Shown here piece by piece: positions 36,695-45,123 of a stretch of 64,000 bases of DNA. The stretch covers positions 1 to 64,000 of the forward strand of contig JAYYPW010000002.1 of NCBI GenBank assembly GCA_036128855.1, read 5' to 3'. The notes under the pieces were generated by a model. The model was not told the DNA's origin, searched no databases, and saw nothing but the letters and a program-made list of their open reading frames with translations. Within the stretch, counting starts at the first letter, position 1. Each line of letters begins with the position of its first letter. The position numbers and the translations under genes were made by a program. The DNA is from JAYYPW01 sp036128855. GTDB lineage: Bacteria > Pseudomonadota > Gammaproteobacteria > Comchoanobacterales > Comchoanobacteraceae.

Positions 36695-36775
36695 AGTAAA
36701 TCGCTCAAAGAAATATGATTATAATGCTAAAACAGCACGAGTGACAAGCAGATATGAAGCAATGGCATGAAATAT

Positions 36776-37861
36776 CTAACTATCTTGCAGTTGAGACATC
36801 TTATCGGCTTGATCCTCCTGAGTCAAAGGATCCACCAAAAACCCAAGATCACCTGCCAAAACCAAGTCCAGTTTATATAACGTCAAGTTAATACGATGAT
36901 CTGTGACACGCCCCTGAGGAAAGTTGTATGTACGAATACGCTCAGATCTATCACCTGATCCAACTTGAATACGGCGCTGTTCTGCACGCTCAGCTAGTTG
37001 TGACTCTCGCTGCATAGATAATATTTTTGCCTTTAAAACTCCTAGAGCTTTGGCGCGGTTTTTATGCTGTGAGCGCTCATCTTGACACTCCACAACCACA
37101 CCTGTGGGTAGATGCGTCAAACGTACAGCTGAATCAGTCGTATTCACGTGCTGACCACCCGCACCACTGGATCGAAATGTATCCATTTTTATAGTACTAG
37201 GATCAATATCAATATCATCTATTTCCTCTACCTCGGGCAATATAGCAACCGTACAAGCTGATGTATGAATGCGTCCTTGAGATTCAGTTGAAGGTACTCG
37301 CTGCACCCGGTGTGTACCTGACTCGTATTTCAAATGTGCAAAAACATCTTTACCAGTAACATGGACCACAACCTCTTTAAATCCACCCTGCTCACTTTCA
37401 TTTGCCTGAACAACCGACCATTTCCAGTGCTTTTTTTGCGCAAAAAAATGATACATGCGCATTAAGTCACCAGCAAAAAGTGCAGCTTCATCGCCTCCTG
37501 TACCTGCACGGATCTCTAAGTAAATATTACGATCATCATCTGGGTCTTTAGGCAAAAGAAGTGTGAGAATTTCTGCCTCTTGCGCTACAATCTGATTACG
37601 AAGAGATTGCATTTCATCTTGTATCAAGTCACGCATGTCAAGCTCTGTTTCAGCAAGCATAGCTTCTGTTTGTTGCAATGATTCCTCAAAATCTTTGTAG
37701 CGCTTATATGCTAAAACCACAGGACTAATTACGTGCAGCTCCTTAGATAACTCTTGGAACTTTTTTTGATCTGTAATAACGCTCTCATCAGCCAAAGAAG
37801 ACTCAATAGCGGCGTAACGTTCTGACAAAATGTGTAGTTTGTGTAGTATACTATCTTTCAT
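36776..37861 (-). CDS. prfA: Peptide chain release factor 1
   Basis: The protein has 361 residues, the normal length. RF1 ends translation at UAA and UAG. The codon-recognition region shows the PxT-type motif VPSTESQGRIHTS, and the peptidyl-transfer motif is GAGGQHVNTTDSAVRL. A Ser/Arg-rich region (GSGDRSERIRTYNFPQGRVTDHR) follows. It is the first gene of the prfA-barrel-prmC group. In most gammaproteobacteria hemA precedes prfA, but here hemA lies 9 kb away with tat genes. The 80-base gap before the barrel gene shows no terminator. Confidence 0.96.
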   Translation of the reverse strand: MKDSILHKLHILSERYAAIESSLADESVITDQKKFQELSKELHVISPVVLAYKRYKDFEESLQQTEAMLAETELDMRDLIQDEMQSLRNQIVAQEAEILTLLLPKDPDDDRNIYLEIRAGTGGDEAALFAGDLMRMYHFFAQKKHWKWSVVQANESEQGGFKEVVVHVTGKDVFAHLKYESGTHRVQRVPSTESQGRIHTSACTVAILPEVEEIDDIDIDPSTIKMDTFRSSGAGGQHVNTTDSAVRLTHLPTGVVVECQDERSQHKNRAKALGVLKAKILSMQRESQLAERAEQRRIQVGSGDRSERIRTYNFPQGRVTDHRINLTLYKLDLVLAGDLGFLVDPLTQEDQADKMSQLQDS

Positions 37862-37961
37862 AGATGTGTATTATACGCATATTATTGTATACATCAAAAA
37901 AAAATTGTACTCTCACACACAATTATGTAAATTACTGCGTTATCTTAGAGCATTTATGTAG

Positions 37962-37990
37962 TTGCTAGCTCAGAAAAATTCAGCTAGTAT
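37962..37990 (+). promoter_or_regulatory. Promoter with an inverted repeat in the spacer, upstream of the GHMP kinase
   Basis: TTGCTA (37962-37967) and TAGTAT (37985-37990) have 17-base spacing. An inverted repeat, CTAGCT...AGCTAG, runs from inside the -35 to inside the -10. Such a repeat could be an operator, since a bound dimer would block the polymerase. The ATG is 31 bases downstream. Confidence 0.45.
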
Positions 37991-38020
37991 GTTTTCAAAT
38001 TTCACCTAATTCTTGAATTT

Positions 38021-38980
38021 ATGCTGGGCACAGAAAGCATTAAATCAATTCGTAGTCAAACACAGTTTGAGCCAGAAAAAGTATCGGTCTCAAGCCAAGC
38101 AAAATGTATATTGACTGGAGCACACAGCGTATTGAGAGGGAAACGTGCTGTAGCATGCTCAATAGCACCAAGACTTAAGCTAGAGTTTGAGTCTAGACAC
38201 AATCAGTATGACGTTGTTTTTAATGGGCTACGCAATCAATGCGCAGAAGAGCGTTTTGCTCCTTTTTTTGAACATGCTCTACAACTATGTAATCGAACAT
38301 GGCAAGACTTCCCAGGTATTATCACATTAGAAAACCAGGTACCTATTGGTAGCGGACTTGGAAGCTCTGCAGCACTTTGTTGTGCAGTTGCAAAACTATT
38401 TGCTCAGCAACATATGATAAAACCACACCCTCAAAATATAAAAAGATTTGCGCATCGACTCGAACACTATTTTCATGGACAAAGTAGCGGTATAGACATT
38501 ATTGCAAGCAACACCCCTGCCGGGCAGATAACACTCTTAGAAGATAAAAAATACATACAAAAACAAGCGCTTTGGCGACCATATCTCAGCTTATGCTCCT
38601 CTGGGGTACATTCGAACACCAAAGAATCCATCCAGAGTGTGGATCGGTGGCGCAAGACCAACCCCGACCTAGCAGATCAAGTTGACAATCATATGCACAA
38701 TAGCAGCCTATTAGCAGAAGAAGCGTTAACCACACGTGACCTATCCGATGTAGAACGTGGAAAACTACTAATAAATTCATTGGAATTATCCCATAATTGC
38801 TACAGCACCTGGGGACTCATACCAGAAGCTACTGAATGTAAAATAAAGCAACTAGAAAGCAATGGTGCACTTAGTAGCACACTCACAGGCGGAGGACATG
38901 GAGGGCATATCTTAAGTCTTTGGCATAAAAAACCGACCGCAGAAATTCAGAGTAAACTTAAGTTAATATGGGTGTTTTAA
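38021..38980 (+). CDS. GHMP kinase, mevalonate-kinase-like
   Basis: The protein has 319 residues. The GHMP ATP-binding motif PIGSGLGSSAA lies near residues 110-120. The N-terminal sugar/acid site has GAHSVLRGKRAVA, and SSGIDIIAS follows the usual SGiDn pattern of mevalonate kinases. The C-terminal TGGGHGGHIL is the glycine-rich third motif. Mevalonate kinase phosphorylates mevalonate for isoprenoid synthesis. The mevalonate route is rare in gammaproteobacteria but, as I recall, is known in Legionella and Coxiella. No other mevalonate genes are in the window. Another GHMP specificity cannot be excluded. Confidence 0.72.
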   Translation: MLGTESIKSIRSQTQFEPEKVSVSSQAKCILTGAHSVLRGKRAVACSIAPRLKLEFESRHNQYDVVFNGLRNQCAEERFAPFFEHALQLCNRTWQDFPGIITLENQVPIGSGLGSSAALCCAVAKLFAQQHMIKPHPQNIKRFAHRLEHYFHGQSSGIDIIASNTPAGQITLLEDKKYIQKQALWRPYLSLCSSGVHSNTKESIQSVDRWRKTNPDLADQVDNHMHNSSLLAEEALTTRDLSDVERGKLLINSLELSHNCYSTWGLIPEATECKIKQLESNGALSSTLTGGGHGGHILSLWHKKPTAEIQSKLKLIWVF

Positions 38981-39200
38981 GAACAATAGGCGCTCAAAAC
39001 CTACTTAGAAAAAGCAATATACTCTACTTAGATTAGAAGTATTGCAAAGAAATTAGACAATTAACTCCATTCCGCCTTATTGGGTGAAGATGTGGTATTA
39101 GTTACTTTTTAAAAACAGCAGGTATAATTTTCGACAAGTTGAGTCTTAGATAAATCTACTACTATATCGAGATCAAGGATAAAAACATAATGTCTTCTAT

Positions 39201-39234
39201 AAAAAAAAGGGGGTGTGTATGATATACACACCCC
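39201..39234 (-). terminator. Strong rho-independent terminator of the TorF gene
   Basis: On the minus strand GGGGTGTGTAT and ATACACACCCC form an 11-bp stem with a tiny loop, followed by a run of eight T. The stretch 38981-39200 has no gene. Confidence 0.9.
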
Positions 39235-39254
39235 TCTTTAGAAAGTTAGATGGA

Positions 39255-39962
39255 TTAAAAAGTGAAGCTTGCATTAACAAAGAACTGGTCGTTACCCTCT
39301 TCACCAGTCCAAGAAGTAGAGTAAGCTTGTGCATCAACATCTGTTGCTGAATAACAAGCAGCAATATTCGCTTTAGAACTAAAATCCTTACTGACACAAA
39401 GCTTACCATAGCCATAATGGAGTGAAGAACCAGTAAGATACTTAGTTCCAGAGCTATAGCCATCAGGTTTTGCTAGATCAACGCCACCGATTGTAGCGGA
39501 AAGATTCATGCCTTTAGATAGCGGATGAGCGTAGCTTAGCTCAAGAATATTAGCATTTTTACTAGCTGTTGTGATATATTGTCCAAAATTATGAGTCAAA
39601 ACTAAACCAAAAGATCCTTTCGTAGCGCTAAAATAAAGCTCGTCGTCAAGTCCGGCAAGATCGTCATAAAATTCGTAGGTGGTATATCCGAACTCGTAGC
39701 TAGAGGTTTTATAACCAAGTTTGTTTATTAAAAAGAATTCTGTCCCGCTGATTTTCGTGGAATGAAAATCAGTTGAGAAATACATACCGTCGTCAAATCC
39801 TATGTTAAATCCTAAGTTACCAGATGACTTCGCATCAGAAAGCGAAAGACCCCTGAATATATAATTTGAGCCCAATCCAGCTGTTCCGGAAAAATCTACA
39901 GCATAAAGATGAGTAGATAGAAGCACGATGCTTGCGGATAAAATATTTTTAGATAAGCGCAT
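39255..39962 (-). CDS. TorF-family (Gcw_chp) putative porin
   Basis: The protein has 235 residues. A signal peptide ends at AVDF, about residue 22. The mature start has GTAGLGSNYIFRGLSLSD, the family motif. GFNIGFDDGMYFSTDFHS and GTEFFLINKLGY follow. The C-terminus FFVNASFTF is a classic barrel-insertion signal, better than that of the paralog at 26720. A strong terminator follows. It is divergent from the inhibitor unit, with a 450-base spacer that holds a nested inverted repeat. Family role is transport across the outer membrane (general knowledge, substrate unknown). Confidence 0.85.
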   Translation of the reverse strand: MRLSKNILSASIVLLSTHLYAVDFSGTAGLGSNYIFRGLSLSDAKSSGNLGFNIGFDDGMYFSTDFHSTKISGTEFFLINKLGYKTSSYEFGYTTYEFYDDLAGLDDELYFSATKGSFGLVLTHNFGQYITTASKNANILELSYAHPLSKGMNLSATIGGVDLAKPDGYSSGTKYLTGSSLHYGYGKLCVSKDFSSKANIAACYSATDVDAQAYSTSWTGEEGNDQFFVNASFTF

Positions 39963-40064
39963 AACCTAATCCTGTACAAATTCAATATGAGTATAAGTTA
40001 ATAAAACAATAATTATTGGTCAACTTTGATTCTTGAATTTCTACAAAATCCACATAATACACAT

Positions 40065-40100
40065 AGAGTAACTTGTTAACCTTGACTCTACGAGGTTAAC
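40065..40100. promoter_or_regulatory. Nested, mutually exclusive inverted repeats between the TorF gene and the inhibitor gene
   Basis: GTTAACCT (40075-40082) pairs perfectly with AGGTTAAC (40093-40100). AGAGT (40065-40069) pairs with ACTCT (40085-40089), which lies in the loop of the first pair, so only one can form. It could be an operator or an mRNA switch. It is 103-138 bases from the TorF start on the minus strand. Nothing else was seen at 39963-40413. Confidence 0.35.
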
Positions 40101-40413
40101 ATGCGCGATCACAGATAAATTTGGTGTATGCTTGATATGAGTATCCGACATTTTGCTACAAATTATTACTCGTTTTATTTAATGATCTCTAAGCACATTT
40201 CAAAATAAAGTTTGGCCCGCTATCAGAAGGGTTTATTAAGATGCCAATTCTAGACAATATCAAATCATAGCTCAAAAACACAGTAGACACAGAATAAAAT
40301 CCTACAAAACGTTGGTGCAATACACATAATTAAATGACAATAATCTCACAAAAGACTATTTACTATTGCACGTAAAGCATGATACTATTGCCACAAAATC
40401 AAATATTACTTTA

Positions 40414-40833
40414 ATGTTTTCTCGCGCGCCCCTACTTACACTTATACTCTTTTACTGCCTTTCTTCACTTTTGTGTTTCGGCATTTCAAGCTCTGATGAA
40501 GTAAGCCACCTAAAAAAACCACAGTTAATTACACCTAAAAATCCTAATTTGACCATATCACTACCCACAAACACATCGACCGGATACAGTTGGCATCTCG
40601 ATGAATACGACGCAGACATCATGACTCCACTATCTCAAAGCTTTGCCTCATCTTCTAATAGTACTTTACCGTTAGTTGGTGTCCCGGGGCTTACAACATG
40701 GAAATTTAAGGTACACCACAATGCCTTTCATACTCCTCACGTTACAAAAGTCGTGTTGCGATACGCACAGGATTGGAGTAGTGACCACGGCGAACGCAAA
40801 GTCATCTGGGTATTTATCAGCAATACCGAATAA
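40414..40833 (+). CDS. Chagasin-type (inhibitor family I42) secreted cysteine-protease inhibitor
   Basis: The protein has 139 residues from ATG 40414. An earlier in-frame ATG at 40366 would put charged residues before the signal peptide. The signal peptide covers about residues 1-24. Chagasin loops are present: L2 as NTSTGYSW (residues 53-60), L4 as VGVPGLTTWKFKV (about 87-100), and L6 as RYAQDW (from residue 116). These three loops wedge into the active site of papain-like proteases. The protein would act in the periplasm or outside the cell. It is followed 67 bases later by a large protein, and the pair is repeated at 43150. Loop identities were read by eye. Confidence 0.8.
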   Translation: MFSRAPLLTLILFYCLSSLLCFGISSSDEVSHLKKPQLITPKNPNLTISLPTNTSTGYSWHLDEYDADIMTPLSQSFASSSNSTLPLVGVPGLTTWKFKVHHNAFHTPHVTKVVLRYAQDWSSDHGERKVIWVFISNTE

Positions 40834-40900
40834 AACTATAAACCCACATTTTAACCAGAATTATCACATTTTGGTTATTTTGATTTATTGAGAAATACCC

Positions 40901-42652
40901 ATGTATAAGGTACGTACACCATCGTCTAAAAAGAGTGATCAATCCAATTCCTGGCCAAGTATAAGTCAGACAGAGTTCAATGAAAGAGCTGAAAGAATAA
41001 ATATTGTTTTGTCAAAACAAATGCCCGAATATATTCAATCTTTACGAGCATTCAATATAAAAGATCCTGAAAAAGGTAACCTCGAAGAAATTAATCACGT
41101 CAATGAGTTGATTGATAATGCTGTTAAACAAATAACTCAGTCATTTGAAACATTACAGTATGACCGTGAAACTATGGAAAATCAGAAGTTTATGAGCATC
41201 CTTTGTTGTAACCAAAGTCCTATAAACCAACAAGCGTGGGTTTCTACAAAAAAACAAGAAATACTACGAGCAAAGAAACGGAACGAAACAGTAGCTCCAT
41301 GGATAATAAGAGGTTGCGCTCTTTTAGAAGACTATTTCGCTAGCAAAGTAGATTGTTTTGCAAGCGATATTCCTCTTATCAAACATTTAACTACCTGTGA
41401 AGAAATACTAAAAACATTTCAAGCAGAAATTAGGCGCAAGTATAAGTATACTTGGGATATTTATGAGCAACAATTTTACACCAGAAAAAATTACGATATT
41501 ATTGTCAAAAGAGGCAGGCTTGTTGAAATAGTTGAGCACCGAATTAGAAAAATCAAGCGTCTCATTCTTGCGAGCAACTGCTTGTATAGACCAAGTAGTT
41601 GGCAACCAGAACATAAAAGAGGCTGTAAAAAACTGCAGGAAGTACTTCATAATCATGGCCCTATATTCATCAGGGGTTTTGAAAAACCACCAACGATATA
41701 CTCTGAATCAGTTTATAGCCCAACGTCTAGTACCGAGATATCTCTACTAGAGTACCTATTTCCATCAAAAAAAGAAGTCTACACTGAAGCATTTTGTAAT
41801 TTTACCAGCAAGAAAGATCCTGCTTTTGCCCCGCATGAACATCTTATTATCACACAAGTAAAACCAATAGAATCAGAGCATATTACAGCCGATTTAGATT
41901 ATTTTACCGATCTAGAATCAGGCACAAAATCCATAAAAGCTATCCCTTCTAAGAAACATAGATACATAACCTACTACGTTGGCTACCAGAGTACAGCTGA
42001 AATCACTCTACAAGGAAACGATGCCAAAACATATTTCATCGAATATAATGAGCTCTGTGAACACATAAAACCCTTTGGCTTTATCTCAGAAGAAACATTC
42101 ACCTTACAACGCGGTAGAGGAAATGGTGAGAAAGTTCAGCACTTTTCTTACTATAGAATCCTTAATGAATTAGGAAATACCAGTGAAAGTAATAAATCAG
42201 AACAATCTCAGCAACCTACATTAAAAACATCTAAAAAATCCGCATTTACAAAGTCACATAAAAGAAGTGAGCAGAGTGATCCAAACTTACCTCAAAGTAA
42301 TATAAGAGAACGGCTTCAAAGACCGCGTCTAGACGAAAAATCAAAACAACATGGAGAACATATAGAGAGCCCGGCTATGAAAGATGAAATCTGTATAACT
42401 AATGAAAATACAGATAATGAAACTGACAAAGAGTATAGCACTAGCACAAATACAACACCCGAAAAAATAACAAGAAAGTTTAGCAAAGAGACACACGACA
42501 CATCTGATAAATACACACATAAATCTGAAGTAGAAAAACGCAACTTAAGTGGGCTACAAAGCTTTGGTACAAGCAGAAACTTAAGCGCAATGGCATCTAG
42601 TGATAACGAGGAAACAGTGAGGCTACGTAAAAAAAGCCAGATAGCTAAATAA
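40901..42652 (+). CDS. Partner protein A of the chagasin unit, possible papain-like fold
   Basis: The protein has 583 residues and no signal peptide. About residues 1-405 are shared with the gene at 43620. Conserved features are CNQSPINxQxW (about residues 105-115), G..LLE[DE]Y, W[DG][IV]YE..FY, HG.I.[VI].G..[KR]PP (from about 251), HE[HN]LIIT.V (about 318-326) and a final Y..CE....F.FI. The order HGPI[FW]... HEHLIIT ... Y.E... resembles the second half of papain-like AvrRpt2/C39-type peptidases, but no Cys-Trp nucleophile pair is visible. The C-terminal 175 residues are charged and disordered, ending with a LQSFGTSRNLSA motif shared with the paralog. Identity as an inactive protease-like protein is inference. 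Confidence 0.6.
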   Translation: MYKVRTPSSKKSDQSNSWPSISQTEFNERAERINIVLSKQMPEYIQSLRAFNIKDPEKGNLEEINHVNELIDNAVKQITQSFETLQYDRETMENQKFMSILCCNQSPINQQAWVSTKKQEILRAKKRNETVAPWIIRGCALLEDYFASKVDCFASDIPLIKHLTTCEEILKTFQAEIRRKYKYTWDIYEQQFYTRKNYDIIVKRGRLVEIVEHRIRKIKRLILASNCLYRPSSWQPEHKRGCKKLQEVLHNHGPIFIRGFEKPPTIYSESVYSPTSSTEISLLEYLFPSKKEVYTEAFCNFTSKKDPAFAPHEHLIITQVKPIESEHITADLDYFTDLESGTKSIKAIPSKKHRYITYYVGYQSTAEITLQGNDAKTYFIEYNELCEHIKPFGFISEETFTLQRGRGNGEKVQHFSYYRILNELGNTSESNKSEQSQQPTLKTSKKSAFTKSHKRSEQSDPNLPQSNIRERLQRPRLDEKSKQHGEHIESPAMKDEICITNENTDNETDKEYSTSTNTTPEKITRKFSKETHDTSDKYTHKSEVEKRNLSGLQSFGTSRNLSAMASSDNEETVRLRKKSQIAK

Positions 42653-42704
42653 CGCGTACCTAAGTTTATTGACAATGAAAGTTTTTACTCAGAAGATCAA
42701 GAAT

Positions 42705-42936
42705 CTATCTTTGGGAAAGATTTGAAAAATTCTTTCGGATCCATTTCGGAAAATATCCTTTGCTAGATCCATGCTCTTGCGTAACTGTAGTTTGCGTACC
42801 ATCTGAATTTATTTTTGTCGAAGTACTTGAGAAAAAACTAATGCTAACAGAAAAATACTCTTGAGGCTTTTCAACAATGGATGTAGTAGTTTTTAGTTGT
42901 TTTAGTTGTACGAGAATGTTTTTTGTTACGTGGCAT
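42705..42936 (-). pseudogene. Possible frameshifted small gene on the opposite strand
   Basis: On the minus strand an ATG at 42936 starts MPRNKKHSRTTKTTK and then meets a stop. One base shift later an open reading continues as TTTSIVEKPQEYFSVSI and ends ...KWIRKNFSNLSQR at 42705. The composition is protein-like, about 76 codons in total. A 9-bp direct repeat lies in the first half (42892-42909). No homolog is recognised. The rest of the 42653-43149 spacer has no gene. Confidence 0.3.
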
Positions 42937-43149
42937 AATAGTTATATTTATTAAGAATATCTTATTACAATAAAAATGATATATATCAATATCTTAATTC
43001 ATGTTATTAATAAAAAATCCTACTATAAGTGAAGAATATTAAAAAACCATAACTCTACTATTCACAAAGTTATAGTATTATTGTTCAGTGTCTATATTTA
43101 CTCACTAAATAAAAACGTGCTAGAGTTACTTTTTTTTTGATTTTCCAAT

Positions 43150-43581
43150 ATGTCACGACTAATACAAACCATTTTACTAATAAGTTTATTTTCTTTATGT
43201 GCTACAGCAATGTCCGAAAGTAGAACACTCACACTAGAAGACCTCAACAAGCCTATTCTTATATCCGACACCGATATATTGATTTTACCATTAGCAACTA
43301 ATCGTACTACTGGATACAGCTGGTATTTAGAATCATACGATAGTAATATATTTGAGCCCTTATCTGCAGAATTTCAAGCAAAATCAAAAAAAAATCTTGT
43401 AGATAAGCTCGTAGGTGCATCTGGTGTCATGACATGGAAATTCAAAGTTCACAAAACAGCATTCACTGTACCAAGAATCACAAAAATCACCCTACGCTAC
43501 GCCCGTAACTGGGAAATAAATCACGAAGAGAAAAAGGAAGTTTGGATTTATATCAATAACGAACAACCAAAAATACCATAG
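43150..43581 (+). CDS. Second chagasin-type secreted cysteine-protease inhibitor
   Basis: The protein has 143 residues. A signal peptide spans about residues 1-20 (cleavage near ATAMSE). L2 is NRTTGYSW (residues 51-58), L4 is VGASGVMTWKFKV, and L6 is RYARNW (from residue 116). The spacing between loops matches the first copy, so the two are duplicates. L2 keeps the NxTTGY core of chagasin more closely than copy one. It is followed 38 bases later by its own large partner. The target could be a host lysosomal cathepsin, a protist protease or an own enzyme. These options cannot be separated from sequence. Confidence 0.82.
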   Translation: MSRLIQTILLISLFSLCATAMSESRTLTLEDLNKPILISDTDILILPLATNRTTGYSWYLESYDSNIFEPLSAEFQAKSKKNLVDKLVGASGVMTWKFKVHKTAFTVPRITKITLRYARNWEINHEEKKEVWIYINNEQPKIP

Positions 43582-43619
43582 TTTCTCTACTCTTCTTAAA
43601 CACCCATTCTCACCAATCC

Positions 43620-45047
43620 ATGTTCTCCCAATCCAAAACTCATACATTTATAGGCAGTGAAAGACAAAGATTTTTAAAAGATGTAGATGATATTCACGTG
43701 TGCCTACAACATGAAATCCCTGAAACAATCAAAGCGTTAGAAAATTTCCATATTTCATCATCAAACAGCCTACCCCACCCTCACAGTAATAATGCGTTTG
43801 CCCTGCTTCTAAAACAATGTATTGAGCAAATTGATGCTACTTTTTTGACCCTCAAAAATGATCAAAAAACCATCCAAAATACCAAATTTATCAATATACT
43901 TCTTTGTAACCAAAGCCCTATAAACCTACAGTTGTGGGTCATGCAGAAAAAAAATCAAAATATAAACAACAAACAAGACTTACAACCTCTGCATAGCTGG
44001 GAGAAAGAAGGCTATGAGTTGCTAGAAGAATATCTTCAGTGCCCCGTAAGCTCAGATGCAATAGAAATAGCTGAAATCAAACAGCTTTTATCTTGTATAG
44101 ATATTCTAAAAAAGTTCCACAGCGCTATCCATAGTCATTTTCCAATAATCTGGGGTGTATACGAAACTTTCTTTTATATTAAACACGATAATAATATTAG
44201 TACTAAAGATGCTCTTATCACGACCGTGCATCACAAAATACAAAAAACCTTCCGGTTACTCATTGCTAGCTACAAAACCCATCGATTTAGCAAATGGTCA
44301 CCTAGAATGTTTCACGGCCCTGAGTTTCTAGAAAATTTACTTAAAAAACATGGAAATATTTGGGTAAATGGGCTCAGAAGACCACCCTTTATACATACAG
44401 AAGTCAGCACGGCACATCGTGATAAAAATAAAACATATGAGACTGTAAGGTGTGATTATAACATAAATATTTCTACAACATACGGACCCCATGAAAACCT
44501 TATTATTACTGCAGTATCTGTTATCGATACAGACAGTGACGATGAAATAGAACACGAAAACAATATGGCCTGTATGCTAGCTGGAATAGAGTCACCACTA
44601 AAAACAGCTAATAGCTATATCAACTTTCAAGCATGTAGTGAAATTGATAAATATGGTAACTTAGCCCCTACCTATACTTTGCATTATGAAGACTTTTGCG
44701 AAAATGTTTTAGCATTTAACTTTATATGTGCAGATATATACACATTACAAAAAGGTGAATACATAGATTCAAAAAACAATGATAGGATTTCTCACTTACA
44801 ACAAAGCATCCCACAAGAACACTGGTTTCCCCCTAAATTAAATAAAAGTATGAAAGAGAATAACCTAAGTAATAGTCATATCGAAGAACAAAGTGTCATT
44901 ACAGATCACGAAGAGCTATCTAGCAACGAAAGCTCACCGATACGATTTACTACCAAAGAAAAAACCAGAGAAGCTGGAGAAGTCATGAACAGATTTTCTA
45001 CAAAAAGACTGAAAAGCTTTGCAAGCATGCATAATCTACATGCCTAA
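43620..45047 (+). CDS. Partner protein B of the chagasin unit, paralog of partner A
   Basis: The protein has 475 residues and no signal peptide. It aligns with the gene at 40901 through its length up to about residue 380: CNQSPINLQLW, GYELLEEYL, WGVYETFFY, KHGNIWVNGLRRPP, PHENLIITAVSVID and TLHYEDFCENVLAFNF. The HG.IWV.G, HE.LIIT and Y.DF pieces are in the order seen in papain-like C39/C70 peptidases, but the Cys of the usual CW pair is missing. The C-terminal tail is shorter than that of A and ends KSFASMHNLHA, similar to the end of A. It may be a secreted effector or a dead protease that serves as the inhibitor partner. Function unknown. Confidence 0.6.
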   Translation: MFSQSKTHTFIGSERQRFLKDVDDIHVCLQHEIPETIKALENFHISSSNSLPHPHSNNAFALLLKQCIEQIDATFLTLKNDQKTIQNTKFINILLCNQSPINLQLWVMQKKNQNINNKQDLQPLHSWEKEGYELLEEYLQCPVSSDAIEIAEIKQLLSCIDILKKFHSAIHSHFPIIWGVYETFFYIKHDNNISTKDALITTVHHKIQKTFRLLIASYKTHRFSKWSPRMFHGPEFLENLLKKHGNIWVNGLRRPPFIHTEVSTAHRDKNKTYETVRCDYNINISTTYGPHENLIITAVSVIDTDSDDEIEHENNMACMLAGIESPLKTANSYINFQACSEIDKYGNLAPTYTLHYEDFCENVLAFNFICADIYTLQKGEYIDSKNNDRISHLQQSIPQEHWFPPKLNKSMKENNLSNSHIEEQSVITDHEELSSNESSPIRFTTKEKTREAGEVMNRFSTKRLKSFASMHNLHA

Positions 45048-45123
45048 GAAACTGAACATAAACAAATGCCTACACACTAGAATTTCACATCAAAAGTTAT
45101 TGAGATAACTACATTGATACATG

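Noticed and set aside
37862..38020. tRNA-like fold in the spacer before the GHMP kinase
   Set aside because: The inverted repeat is explained by the promoter/operator layout, and no acceptor stem or anticodon arm is found.
42316..42675. Long antisense open frame of hydrophobic type opposite the tail of partner A
   Set aside because: It is a mirror of the charged, repetitive coding strand, has no RBS, and its sense strand is well conserved with the paralog.
42892..42909. 9-bp direct repeat as a phase-variation switch
   Set aside because: A change by 9 bases would not alter the frame, and the frameshift is elsewhere.
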